Under the pieces are notes generated by a model. That model had not been told where the DNA came from, made no database searches, and worked only from the letters and a program-made list of their open reading frames with translations. The translations under genes were made by a program, and so were the position numbers. Of a stretch of DNA of 64,000 nucleotides, positions 38,767 through 47,167 are shown piece by piece (within the stretch, counting starts at the first letter, position 1; each line of letters opens with the position of its first letter). The DNA is from Betaproteobacteria bacterium (GTDB lineage: Bacteria; Pseudomonadota; Gammaproteobacteria; Burkholderiales; Ga0077523): NCBI GenBank assembly GCA_016713305.1, contig JADJPK010000016.1:1-64000 (forward strand). Direction: 5' to 3'.

Positions 38767-39360
38767 TCAGCGGACAGCCAGACGGGGAGCCGGTGTGCTG
38801 CGGGTCGTCCTGACGATCTTGATGATGCCGCACGCGATGCGCGTGCCCCCGCCGCCCAGCTTGGCAGGTTCGTCCGAATAGTTGTCCGCCCCTGCGTGGA
38901 TGACGAGGGCGTGGTTGTTGAGATCGGACAGCTTGAGGCGCGCCGCAAGCACCGCCGTCTGTGCGTTGCCGCTCTCATCCACCTCCAGGACCGGGAGATC
39001 CCCCAGGTTACCCTCTTCCCGCGGCCCGCGATGACGCTTCGTTCCTCCGGGATCGAGATGCGGGCCGGCCGCCATGGCCGGCGCGGACTTGCCTTTCTCC
39101 GGATCCAGCGCCGGGCCGCAATCGGGCTTCTCGTGCACGTGGAAGCCGTGCGGACCGGGAGGCAGGCCCTTCAGCGCCGGAGTGAATGTCACGCCATCGG
39201 CGGTGGCCGAGATGACCACCGTGCCGATCGCCTCCTGCACGCCGTTCTCGTCCACCTTGTGCATGGTCACCTCGGTCGCCTGCGCGTAGACCTTCGTGCC
39301 CGTGCATACCAGCGCGGCGGCCAGGGCCAGCACAGGAGGAGCCGTACGCAATGCGTTCAT
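38767..39360 (-). CDS. sodC: Periplasmic Cu/Zn superoxide dismutase
   Basis: 197 residues. The signal peptide is MNALRTAPPVLALAAALVC to VYAQA. The metal-site His are in PGPHGFHVHEKPDCG and GPHLDPGGTKRHRGP. EGNLGDLPVLEVDESG carries the zinc Asp, and NNHALVIHAGADNYSDEPAK the last copper His. Cys in PDCG and IACGII form the conserved disulfide. It dismutates periplasmic superoxide. The start at 39360 follows GGGAGGACTGACC. The small basic protein gene ends just upstream, so they share a transcript. Confidence 0.92.
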   Translation of the reverse strand: MNALRTAPPVLALAAALVCTGTKVYAQATEVTMHKVDENGVQEAIGTVVISATADGVTFTPALKGLPPGPHGFHVHEKPDCGPALDPEKGKSAPAMAAGPHLDPGGTKRHRGPREEGNLGDLPVLEVDESGNAQTAVLAARLKLSDLNNHALVIHAGADNYSDEPAKLGGGGTRIACGIIKIVRTTRSTPAPRLAVR

Positions 39361-39362
39361 GG

Positions 39363-39569
39363 TCAGTCCTCCCACCAGCGGGTGTCGAGCCGCTCCGGCA
39401 GTGCGTCGCGTCGTGACGCGCGGCGTCTGGGGCTCGCCTCGTCGCTTTCCTCCCAGCGGCCGAAGTCGCGCCGGCGGCCCGGCGCAAGGCTGCCTTCCTC
39501 GAACTTGCCGCCGTGGCGGCCTCGATGCTTGAGGGGGTCACCGAAGGTTCGCGTATCGCGTGAGGCCAT
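39363..39569 (-). CDS. Small basic conserved protein upstream of sodC
   Basis: 68 residues, with no helix or signal. The pattern FGDPLKHRGRHGGKFEEGSL, then APGRRRDFGRWEES and a C-terminal DTRWWED, is compact and highly charged. The start at 39569 is chosen for GGAGAATGCTC upstream; ATG 39575 is too close to that site. The stop lies two bases before the sodC ATG, inside its ribosome site region. I do not recognise a function. Its coupling to sodC suggests oxidative stress. Confidence 0.55.
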   Translation of the reverse strand: MASRDTRTFGDPLKHRGRHGGKFEEGSLAPGRRRDFGRWEESDEASPRRRASRRDALPERLDTRWWED

Positions 39570-39681
39570 GAGCATTCTCCAAGGGCGGCATCGAGCGGGA
39601 ATCCGACAAGGCAATCGGCGTGCCCCCAGTGTGCCGAGGAACGCCAATTGCCCGGGTTCGCGGGATTCGGAGGGGCAGGTC

Positions 39682-39921
39682 ATGGATGCGCAGCGCTGCG
39701 AGACGTGCGGAAACGAGACGGACAGGTGCTTCACCGTCAGCTGGCACGGCATTTCATACGCATTCGACTCGTTCGAATGCGCCATTCACAGGCTCGCGAG
39801 CATCTGCAGTCATTGCGGCTGCCGCATCATCGGCCATGGCGTGCAAGCGGGAGGCCGGACGTTCTGTTGCGAACACTGCTCGCGGATGGCCGGGCAGGGC
39901 ATCGTGCTCGACCACGCATGA
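39682..39921 (+). CDS. Small Cys-rich zinc-ribbon-like protein
   Basis: 79 residues with Cys pairs at CETCGNETDRC, SFECAIHRLASICSHCGC and FCCEHCSRM, and two or three His: enough ligands for at least two zinc sites. The start at 39682 follows CGGAGGGGCAGGTC. It is divergent from the sodC pair, with about 110 bases between. It may be a metal-binding or redox-sensing small protein. No known family could be assigned with certainty. Confidence 0.72.
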   Translation: MDAQRCETCGNETDRCFTVSWHGISYAFDSFECAIHRLASICSHCGCRIIGHGVQAGGRTFCCEHCSRMAGQGIVLDHA

Positions 39922-40282
39922 GACGTCTGCATGCCCTTGCCAGACCTCCCGGGGAGCCACTATCGTGGACTCCCGCCCATCCGCGGGGGCCGAGGGAGGG
40001 GCCGACTCACCGTCAGGCCCTTCCGAGATCCGACGCCGCCTCGACCGGACGATCCGGCCGGGGTGTCTCGGCCAGCCATGCCAGGTCCCTTTCTCCGTCT
40101 CCCAGATCGGCGCTTACCGGTGCAGCCGGCACAGGCGGAGACGGCTCGAGTGAATGCGTCATGTCCGGCTGGCGATTCGTGAAGGGGTTCATCTGTTCGC
40201 CTCCGTTCGCGGGGGCGAAATCGCGGCAATCCAAATGCCGAGCGGCGATACCGGACCTCCCCGTACGCGGAAGGGGCGCGCG
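39922..40282. other. Intergenic region before the hybrid kinase
   Basis: About 361 bases without a supported gene. It holds the hairpin at 39951-39974 and presumably the kinase promoter. Nothing else recognised. Confidence 0.5.
39951..39974 (+). terminator. Imperfect hairpin after the zinc-ribbon gene
   Basis: GGGAGCCAC pairs with GTGGACTCCC around loop TATC, nine base pairs with one bulged A. It is 30 bases after the stop. No T-run follows. Confidence 0.35.
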
Positions 40283-42481
40283 ATGACCGTGACCGGATGG
40301 CGCGGGCGTGCAGGTGCGAAGGGTTTCGTGACCCGCCCTGTGTGGATGGCGCTGGCGCTGGCGGTTCTGCCGTTGCTGCTGGCGTCCGGATATCTCGCGG
40401 CGCAGCAGGCAAAGGGAAACGCCCGCGCCGTGCAGACACGGGCGCTGCATGAGGCCGAAGCCGCGGCGCGGCGGCTCGACCGCGAGATCCTCGCCACCGT
40501 GGAGGTCCTGACTGCGCTGGAACGTTCCGGCTCATTCCTCGCGGAGAGGCAGGATCGTGACCGGATGCGCACGCTGGACGAGATCAGCCGCTCGCGCGAC
40601 GGGTGGCGCAGTGTCTTCCTGCTGGATGCAGCGGGCCGGCCGACGCTCGACACCGCCGATCCGGGAGGTGGCGGCAGAGGAACGGCCTGTTACCCCGACA
40701 CCGCCACGTTGCCACGCGAGGGCAACTGGGCTGCAAGCGGCTTCAGCGCGGAAGGGTCCCGGGACGGGGGCGCGTGCGTGCTGGTAGTCGTGCCGATGCG
40801 CGGGGGCCAGCGAGCGCCCGGATTCGCCTGCGCCCGCCTCGATCCTGCAAGCCTGCAACAGGCGCTCGTGGGGGCGCGCCTGGACGGTTTCGCGCTGACC
40901 GTGCGAGACGGCCGCCGCAACGTGGTCGTGCGCCGTGCCGCCGAGGCGGTCTACGCGGCGGACAAGGACGATGCGGTCCGTTTCGCCGCGTGGTCCTGGG
41001 AACCGCAGCGCGGACCCGCAGCGACACCCGGGCCGGACTATGGCGGTGTCGGCAGGCTCCGGTATGTGGCCTGGACGGTGGAGGCCGAACCGCTGCCGGA
41101 CGTGGTGGATTCGGAAGTCGTGCGTCCCCTGCGGGTGTCGGTGGCGCTCATCGCCGGGGCGCTGTTCCTGGGTGTCGCGCTCGCATGGCCGGCCTTGCGC
41201 CGGGCCGTTCCCGTCGTGGCGCTTGCGGAGGCACCGGGTTCGCCACGATCCGCCGGACCGGGAATTCAGCAGGCCCGGGAGGCGCCGGGCATCCCCGAAG
41301 GTCCCGAGCAGGCGCCGCCGCATTCCCCGGCCATGGCGCCCGATGCGCAGAGCCGGCTGGAGGAGGAGCGGGCAGCCCGTCTGGCGGCCGAAGCCGCCAA
41401 TCGTGCCAAGGACGGTTTCCTGCGGATGCTGGGTCACGAGCTGCGCAATCCTCTGGGCGCTCTCACCACCGCGATCGCGGTGCTCCAGCGTGTCGACCGC
41501 GCCAGCGCGGCGGCTGCCGACGCGCTCGCCATCGTCTCCCGTCAGACGGCGCAGCTGACGCGGCTGGTGGACGAACTGCTCGATGCCTCGCGCATCGTGT
41601 CCGGAAAGATCGCGCTGCAGCTCGAGGCGGTGGATCTGGCCCAGGCGGTGGGCAAGAGCACGTCCGTGGCGGCCGCGCAGGCCGGGGGCCGCCATCGCAT
41701 CACCTTGCAGACCGAGCAGGCCTGGGTGCGGGCGGACCCGCTGCGGCTCGAGCAGATTCTCGGGCATCTCCTCGCGTATGCGACGAAACACGCGCCGCCA
41801 TCGAGCACCATCGGTCTTTCAGTGCGTTCCGAAAGGAATGCGATGGTGCTGGAACTTTCCGACGAAGGTCCCGGCATTCCCCCGGACCTCATGGAACCGC
41901 CCGGAACCCCCGATGCCGAGCAGTTGCACGGCGGTGGTGGACGGCGTCCGGGAGGATTGGGCCTGGGTCTCACGCTTCTCAAGCGTCTGGTGGAACTCCA
42001 TGGCGGGACCGTGGGCGCAGCGTCGTCGAGCAAGGGCGCGACGCTGACGCTGCGATTCCCTCCGATGGACGGGCAGGAGATCCCCGCGCGGATCCCGCCG
42101 TCGAAACGCGTGCTGATCATCGAGGACAACGCGGACGTGCGCGAAGCGCTGCGCACGATGCTCCATCTGGAGGGGCACCAGGTGAGCATCGCTTCGGACG
42201 GCCGGGCAGGGCTCGACAAGCTTCTTGGAGAAGTGCCCGACGCCGCCATCGTCGATCTGGGGCTGCCGGAGATGGACGGACTCGACCTGGCACGCCAGGC
42301 GCGTGCTGCGGGTTACTCCGGTCTGCTCATTGCCCTGTCCGGGTACGGACTGAAGGATTCCGCGCAATCGCTCAAGGAAACGGGATTCGACGCGCATCTG
42401 ACCAAACCGGCCCCCATGGGCGTGCTGATGGAACTCATCGGCAGAGCTTCAGCGGCGGCAGGGAGCCGCCAGGTTTCCTGA
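40283..42481 (+). CDS. Hybrid sensor histidine kinase with degenerate ATPase N-box
   Basis: 732 residues. TM1 is MALALAVLPLLLASGYLAA and TM2 about LRVSVALIAGALFLGVALAW, enclosing a periplasmic sensor domain of about 270 residues. The HisKA phosphoacceptor block is FLRMLGHELRNPLGALTTAI. In the ATPase domain the N-box reads LEQILGHLLAYATKHAP, where the usual NLLxNAxKxT asparagines are absent. The G-boxes are present (LSDEGPGIPPDL, PGGLGLGLTLLKRLVELHGG). A receiver follows (VLIIEDNADVREAL, AAIVDLGLPEMDGLDLA, HLTKPAPMGVL). It may have weak kinase activity or act mainly as a phosphatase or scaffold. The start ATG 40283 follows GGAAGGGG. Confidence 0.87.
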   Translation: MTVTGWRGRAGAKGFVTRPVWMALALAVLPLLLASGYLAAQQAKGNARAVQTRALHEAEAAARRLDREILATVEVLTALERSGSFLAERQDRDRMRTLDEISRSRDGWRSVFLLDAAGRPTLDTADPGGGGRGTACYPDTATLPREGNWAASGFSAEGSRDGGACVLVVVPMRGGQRAPGFACARLDPASLQQALVGARLDGFALTVRDGRRNVVVRRAAEAVYAADKDDAVRFAAWSWEPQRGPAATPGPDYGGVGRLRYVAWTVEAEPLPDVVDSEVVRPLRVSVALIAGALFLGVALAWPALRRAVPVVALAEAPGSPRSAGPGIQQAREAPGIPEGPEQAPPHSPAMAPDAQSRLEEERAARLAAEAANRAKDGFLRMLGHELRNPLGALTTAIAVLQRVDRASAAAADALAIVSRQTAQLTRLVDELLDASRIVSGKIALQLEAVDLAQAVGKSTSVAAAQAGGRHRITLQTEQAWVRADPLRLEQILGHLLAYATKHAPPSSTIGLSVRSERNAMVLELSDEGPGIPPDLMEPPGTPDAEQLHGGGGRRPGGLGLGLTLLKRLVELHGGTVGAASSSKGATLTLRFPPMDGQEIPARIPPSKRVLIIEDNADVREALRTMLHLEGHQVSIASDGRAGLDKLLGEVPDAAIVDLGLPEMDGLDLARQARAAGYSGLLIALSGYGLKDSAQSLKETGFDAHLTKPAPMGVLMELIGRASAAAGSRQVS

Positions 42482-42509
42482 GACTGGCTGAGAGCGAACG
42501 GCGGGCAGG

Positions 42510-42535
42510 GTGCGATCAGGCCCTGCGGATCGCAC
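42510..42535. terminator. Hairpin between convergent genes
   Basis: GTGCGATC (42510-42517) and GATCGCAC (42528-42535) pair perfectly around a 10-base loop, in the 113-base gap between the kinase stop and the DUF421 stop. Possible two-way terminator. Confidence 0.45.
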
Positions 42536-42594
42536 GGCAAGCCCAGGGGAAGCGGGAGACACACGACACACGGCTGCCGGAACGGGGGCCCTGG

Positions 42595-43128
42595 CTAGAC
42601 GACTCTTTCGCGGGCACTCCGGCCCCGTTTGCCGGACCCGTCGTCCTGCTTCTTGATCACGCTCACGGTGCCGTCGCTCTCCATGATCGCCACCTTGATG
42701 TCCGCGTACTCGTCCACGCCCTGCTGACGCAGTTGCGCATTGAGTTCGTCGACGCTGACCAGTTCGCGTCTCATGTTCTGCCGCAGCAGGCGTCCGTCGC
42801 GAACCAGGGGCAAGGGCGCAGGTTCGAGGATTCGCCGCACCGCGGGAAAACGGAATGCGAGCCAGTCCAGCAGCAGGTTCCAGCCGCCGATCGTGCCCAC
42901 GAGGACGATGCCGTACGTGATCGATTCGTAGCCGCCCGCCATCGCATTCTGGGAAGCGTCGGCGATGAGCACGAGGAGCAGCACGTCCGCGATCGCGATG
43001 GATCCCACGTCCCGGCGAAGCAGGAAACGGAAGAGCACGAAGAGAACCCAGTACATCACCGTGCCGCGGATCATCAGTTCCCAGGGCGGCAGGGTCACCG
43101 CGAAGAGCTGAGTCCAGCTGCCGGTCAT
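42595..43128 (-). CDS. DUF421/YetF-family membrane protein
   Basis: 177 residues. Three N-terminal helices (MIRGTVMYWVLFVLFRFLL, IADVLLLVLIADASQNAM, YGIVLVGTIGGWNLLLDWLA) precede the cytosolic DUF421 domain with PLPLVRDGRLLRQNMRREL and VDELNAQLRQQGVDEYADIK. The QNAM and NMRRELVS blocks are hallmarks of the family, whose role is unknown although members are linked to envelope stress and sporulation. The start at 43128 overlaps the upstream stop (ATGA). It is last in the minus-strand set that begins with GlsB. Confidence 0.85.
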   Translation of the reverse strand: MTGSWTQLFAVTLPPWELMIRGTVMYWVLFVLFRFLLRRDVGSIAIADVLLLVLIADASQNAMAGGYESITYGIVLVGTIGGWNLLLDWLAFRFPAVRRILEPAPLPLVRDGRLLRQNMRRELVSVDELNAQLRQQGVDEYADIKVAIMESDGTVSVIKKQDDGSGKRGRSARERVV

Positions 43129-43613
43129 CGGTCACGACGGAAAAGACGCACCAGCACCGGACCGGCCGCGGAGATGCCCAGGACCGCCAACCGGTCCTTC
43201 AGCACGCCGTGGAAACGTTGCGGCAACACCATCCACGCGCGCAACGCAAGCCAGTGCCATGGCAGCGTGGAGTACCAGGGGCTCCGTTGCGCCCGCGGGC
43301 GCCTGCGGCCTGGCGTGCCTCCTGCCGGATCCTTGCCCGCTGGCGACCGGTCCGAACGCCGGTGTCGGTGCCACAAGTACCACGCCCCCAGGCCGCCCGC
43401 GGCGGCGAGGGCGGCACCGAAGGCGATCGTCCGCAGACGTCGACGCACGCTCCGGCGCGCAGTGGGGAGAAGCAATCCTGCGAGCCGGCGCACGCGTTCG
43501 TCCCGCTCGATCACCGCGATTTCTGCGGCGGCGGCGCCGGAGTCCACGGCGCCGGGCCACCAGGAGGCCAGTCCGCGGGGGCGCGCTGGCACGATCGCGC
43601 GGGGGGCAGTCAC
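43125..43613 (-). CDS. Unknown small membrane-associated protein
   Basis: 162 residues. It starts at GTG 43613, 10 bases after the Holin-X stop, with GAGG upstream. A hydrophobic segment TIAFGAALAAAGGLGAWYLW is followed by an Arg/Pro-rich stretch and a C-terminal part STLPWHWLALRAWMVLPQRF. Longer upstream extensions overlap the Holin-X gene and look artefactual. I do not recognise the family. Coupling to DUF421 by ATGA suggests a shared membrane role. Confidence 0.6.
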   Translation of the reverse strand: MTAPRAIVPARPRGLASWWPGAVDSGAAAAEIAVIERDERVRRLAGLLLPTARRSVRRRLRTIAFGAALAAAGGLGAWYLWHRHRRSDRSPAGKDPAGGTPGRRRPRAQRSPWYSTLPWHWLALRAWMVLPQRFHGVLKDRLAVLGISAAGPVLVRLFRRDR

Positions 43614-43623
43614 CGGACGAGCC

Positions 43624-44145
43624 TCACGAGGCCGCTCGGGCGCCCGCCGCGCCAGCCGGCACGGCGGCTTCCGTCGCGGGCCGTTGCGGTTCGATGGAAG
43701 GCGCCAGCGTGAGGCGCCGCATCGTCGCGGAAAGATTGACGTGCCGGGCAAGCCGCTTTGCGAGGCCCGCCAGGAGAGCCGTGGTGAGAAGGTTGGCGGC
43801 AACGATCAGGAGACAGACCCCGCCAGGGCTCGCTCCCGCCTGGAGCAGGAGCCAGCCGATGCCCGCCCATATCGCCAGCCATGCCGTGCAGAGGAGTACA
43901 CCGGAGGCCACGACCAGCATGCCGAGCCATGCGAGCGCGATGGCGGCCCGCCGCAGTTCCAGGGCCAGCAGGTGGACGCGGTCCGACACGAGGCCCGGCA
44001 GCTCGCCCAGCAGTTGCTGGACCAGGCCCGAGAGCCCGGGCGAGGCGCCGTCCGACGCCGTGCCGCCGCCGGACGCCGCTCCCGCACGAGACTCGCTGGC
44101 GCGGGGATCCGCCGCGGAGGCGGGCGAAGGGGTCGGTGTTTCCAT
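43624..44145 (-). CDS. Holin-X-type (PF07332) membrane protein
   Basis: 173 residues. After an Ala/Ser/Gly-rich N-terminus, LSGLVQQLLGELPGLVSDRV leads to two helices: ALAWLGMLVVASGVLLCTAW and CLLIVAANLLTTALLAGL. The layout matches the phage-holin-like family (Holin-X) that is chromosomal, not phage-borne, in many Proteobacteria and usually lies next to DUF883 proteins, as here. Role unknown. The start at 44145 lies four bases after the DUF883 stop at 44150. Confidence 0.78.
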   Translation of the reverse strand: METPTPSPASAADPRASESRAGAASGGGTASDGASPGLSGLVQQLLGELPGLVSDRVHLLALELRRAAIALAWLGMLVVASGVLLCTAWLAIWAGIGWLLLQAGASPGGVCLLIVAANLLTTALLAGLAKRLARHVNLSATMRRLTLAPSIEPQRPATEAAVPAGAAGARAAS

Positions 44146-44149
44146 GCCT

Positions 44150-44515
44150 TCAGCGGGATGACGACGCGATGAGCCTGCTCAGGAGCATGCCCGCCGCCAC
44201 CGCCAGTCCGATGGTGAGGAGCGGATGCGCGCGAACGGTGGAGCGCACCGATTCCAGCATCTCGCGTTCCATTTCGGCGATCTCGCCTGCGCCTTCCTGC
44301 ACGGTCTGCGCGGTGCTCTGGGCGCCCGACTTGACGCGATCGACTGCGGTCTCGATCCGCCGGGCGACGTTGTCGACAGCTGCGTGGGCGCCCTGCACCG
44401 CACGTTGCATGGCAGATGGCGAGGAACCACTGCCGTTGCCGCTGTTCGAAGGCACTTCCTGATTGGACGTCGGATAGGGCGAATCGGTCATGGAAGAAGT
44501 GGAGGGAGTGGCCAT
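44150..44515 (-). CDS. DUF883 family protein (ElaB/YqjD-like)
   Basis: 121 residues. The Ser/Gly-rich N-terminus is followed by an amphipathic helix, VQGAHAAVDNVARRIETAVD and then AGEIAEMEREMLESVRSTV, and one C-terminal membrane helix HPLLTIGLAVAAGMLLSRLI. ElaB and YqjD of E. coli are inner-membrane anchored proteins that bind ribosomes in stationary phase and are RpoS-controlled. This is family knowledge; ribosome binding here is inferred. ATG 44515 has AAGGAGAACAGC in front, a good ribosome site. Confidence 0.8.
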   Translation of the reverse strand: MATPSTSSMTDSPYPTSNQEVPSNSGNGSGSSPSAMQRAVQGAHAAVDNVARRIETAVDRVKSGAQSTAQTVQEGAGEIAEMEREMLESVRSTVRAHPLLTIGLAVAAGMLLSRLIASSSR

Positions 44516-44628
44516 GCTGTTCTCCTTAACGAAAGAAATTGAACGATCGAACCCGGAAGCGCGTTTCGGCTACGGCCGCAACCGTGCTGGCGCGCCTCCC
44601 TGGAACAATTACCGGATGCGCCGTGCGC

Positions 44629-44901
44629 TCATCGCGCCTTGCCACGGCGGAACATGTTGACAACCGCGAGCAAGACGATGGCGCCGAGCAGCGACACCAC
44701 GAGTGCGCCCATGCTGAATGCGTTCTGGTTGATGGTGGGTACACCCACCAGGGGCGATATGACCCATCCTGCGATGGCCGCACCGACGATGCCCACGACG
44801 ACATTGAGGAACACTCCCTGCTGTCCGTCCGTGCGCATGATCATGCTCGCCACCCAGCCGATGAGACCCCCGACCACCAACCACACGATGAAATTGACCA
44901 T
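44629..44901 (-). CDS. GlsB/YeaQ/YmgE family stress-response membrane protein
   Basis: 90 residues, three helices: VNFIVWLVVGGLIGWVASMI, FLNVVVGIVGAAIAGWVISP and MGALVVSLLGAIVLLAVVNM. The family motif GGLIGWxASxI with TDGQQG and the glycine-rich second helix are clear. Such proteins are induced by general and acid stress. The start at 44901 follows AAGGAGGTCGGGGATC, a very strong ribosome site; upstream extensions lack it. Confidence 0.88.
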   Translation of the reverse strand: MVNFIVWLVVGGLIGWVASMIMRTDGQQGVFLNVVVGIVGAAIAGWVISPLVGVPTINQNAFSMGALVVSLLGAIVLLAVVNMFRRGKAR

Positions 44902-44968
44902 GATCCCCGACCTCCTTCGTTTGACTGGACACGTTGCCTGGGCCGGTGGGGGCAATCGGGGTGCCCGT

Positions 44969-45558
44969 TCACAATGGCGCCGTGTCGCACTTGAGCACCC
45001 GTCCCATGTAGTCGAGCGCGGCCTCCTTGCGCTCCGGCGACTCCGCGGCCGTGCAGTTGGCGGGGACGCGGATGCGGTAGCCCCTGATGTAGGCGTCCAT
45101 GGCCGTGAGCTGCACGCAGATGTCGGCGGTGAGGCCGGTGAGGATCAGCTCCTGTGCGTGCAGTTGCGTGAGCAGAAGATCCAGGGGCGTGCCGTAGAAC
45201 GCGCTGTGTCGTGGCTTGAGAATCGTCAGTTCGGGTCCCTCCGGGGCGAGCATCCGCGCAATTTCTCCCGGCGGGCCTTGCATTCCTGTACAACGTCGTA
45301 GTACATCGGAAAACTCCGATTGCCAGATGCCGTAGTTGTCATTCGCGTAGACCGTGGAAAAGCGCTCCCGCATGAGGGCGTGTTTCAGGCGAAGAGCCGC
45401 ACCGCCGCCGCCACTGCCTCCGTGGCGAGACGGTCCGCACCTGCAAATTGCAACGGGTTGATGAAGTCCACCAGCAACAGCACGATCCGGCTCTCGGCGA
45501 GCTGTTCGTGAGCGGTGCCTACATCACTTCGAGGGCGCAGAGGAGGGGCGGCCAGCAT
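44969..45558 (-). CDS. Cysteine hydrolase, isochorismatase family (frameshifted)
   Basis: About 196 residues. SRIVLLLVDFINPLQFAGA gives the catalytic Asp near the N-terminus. A frame change near 45380 joins to RERFSTVYANDNYGIWQSEF. LTILKPRHSAFYGTPLDLLL gives the Lys, and ILTGLTADICVQLTAMDAYI the nucleophile Cys. RVPANCTAAESPERKEAALD completes the fold. It hydrolyses an amide or related bond; substrates in the family range from nicotinamide to isochorismate. The start is uncertain (45558 is the Met nearest the domain). Divergent from the NtrC-type regulator. Confidence 0.72.
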
Positions 45559-45677
45559 GATCGACGCATCGGCTCCATGAAGTGCGGCCGCGCCGGAGGC
45601 GGCCCAGGGAAACCGCATGGCAAGTCCCATTCCGGGCGGTGGCCACAAGCCGGCCGTCTGACCAGAGGAAGCAACTC

Positions 45678-47088
45678 ATGAAGCACGTATTGATCGTCGA
45701 CGACGAAGTGGACACCGCCAACATGATGGCGACACTGATTGCCGCCGAGGGTTTCACGGTCGCGAATGCGGGGAGTCTCCGTGATGCGCGCCGGCAGATC
45801 GCGATGCAGAAGCCGGACGTTCTGTTGCTGGATCTCGTGCTGCCCGACGGAGACGGCATGGATCTGCTGAAGGAGAACGAGGCGCTGCGCGACTGCGAGG
45901 TCGTCCTCATCACCGGACACGCGTCGCTCGAGACGTCCATCGAGGCTCTCCGGCTGGGTGTGAGCGACTATGTCGTCAAGCCGATCAGTCCCAAAGCAGC
46001 TCCAGGGCATCCTCTCCAGAGTCATGCCGCCGTCCGTGCTCAAGGCGGAGATCAACTCGCTCTCGGCGGAGTCGGAACGGTCCGGACACTTCGGCCACCT
46101 GTGGGGCCGGTCGCAGACGATGAAGCGTGTGTACGAACAGATCTCGCGGGTGGCCGGCACGGCGATCACCGTGCTCATCACCGGGGAGAGTGGAACGGGC
46201 AAGGAACTCGTCGCCAGAACCATTCACGACCTGAGCCGACGGCGCAAGCAAGCGTTCCTGGCCGTCAACTGCGGCGCCATCTCACCCAATCTCATCGAAA
46301 GCGAGATCTTCGGCCACGAAGGGCAGCTTCACGGGGCCGACCGGCAACATCAGGGCTTCTTCGAGCGCGCCCATGGAGGCACGCTGTTTCTCGACGAAGT
46401 GACGGAGATACTCCCGGAATTGCAGGTGAAGCTCCTGCGCGTGCTGGAAACCGGCATGTTCATGCGAGTGGGTTCGACGCAGGAACGGCCCACGGACGTG
46501 CGCATCATCGCCGCCACCAACCGCAAGCCGGTGGAGGCGGTCGCGGCAGGACGCATGCGGGCGGACCTCATGTATCGCCTGGACGTGTTCCCCATTCCCG
46601 TGCCGCCGTTGCGGGACAGGCTGGAGGACATTCCCCTGCTCGCGCAGCATTTCCTCAACGACATCTGCGCGGAGGAAGGCGTGCAGAAGAAGTTCACGCC
46701 TGGAGCGGCCGCGTTGCTGTCCCGCTATCACTGGCCCGGCAACGTGAGGGAATTGCGCAACGTGGTGCAGCGGGCCTTCGTCATGGCCGAAGGCGACACC
46801 ATCGACGACACCTGGCTGTTCGTGGAGCCGCCGGCGTCCCCGGCAGCTCCATCGCACTCGCCGTCGCAGGCGTCCATCACGGTCCCCATCGGAACTTCCA
46901 TGGCCGATGCGGAGCGGGAGCTCATCCTCGCGACGCTGCGCCACTACAACAATCACAAGGAACGCACGGCAGCCGTGCTCCGTGTCAGTCTCAAGACGCT
47001 CTACAACCGGTTGAAGGAGTACTCCAGCGACCGGCCGGACGCCGATTCCTACGGGGATGCGAGCAACGGAGAGCCGCTGATCCGCTGA
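45678..47088 (+). CDS. Sigma-54-dependent response regulator, NtrC family (frameshifted)
   Basis: About 470 residues. The receiver is HVLIVDDEVDTANMMATLIA with phosphoacceptor in VLLLDLVLPDGDGMDLL and Lys in SDYVVKPIS. Near 45990 the frame changes. The AAA+ domain follows: VLITGESGTGKELVARTIHD (Walker A), GGTLFLDEVTEILPELQ (Walker B), MYRLDVFPIPVPPLRDR and YHWPGNVRELRNVV. The loop that contacts sigma-54 is normally GAFTGA, but here it reads GHEGQLHGADRQH, probably because of indels (another frame gives GSFTG). A Fis-type helix-turn-helix closes it (TAAVLRVSLKTLYNRLKEYS). The start at 45678 follows AGAGGAAGCAACTC. No partner kinase is adjacent. Confidence 0.83.
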
Positions 47089-47167
47089 TCTTCCGGCCGC
47101 GGGAAGATCGCGGCTGGTCCCTCGATTGCCGCGTTGCCGGCTCCTGATTCGTCGTGGAGCCGGTCAA

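Noticed and set aside
43624..44145. Holin-like gene as evidence for a prophage
   Set aside because: The Holin-X family is commonly chromosomal next to DUF883, and no phage structural, integrase or lysis genes are present.
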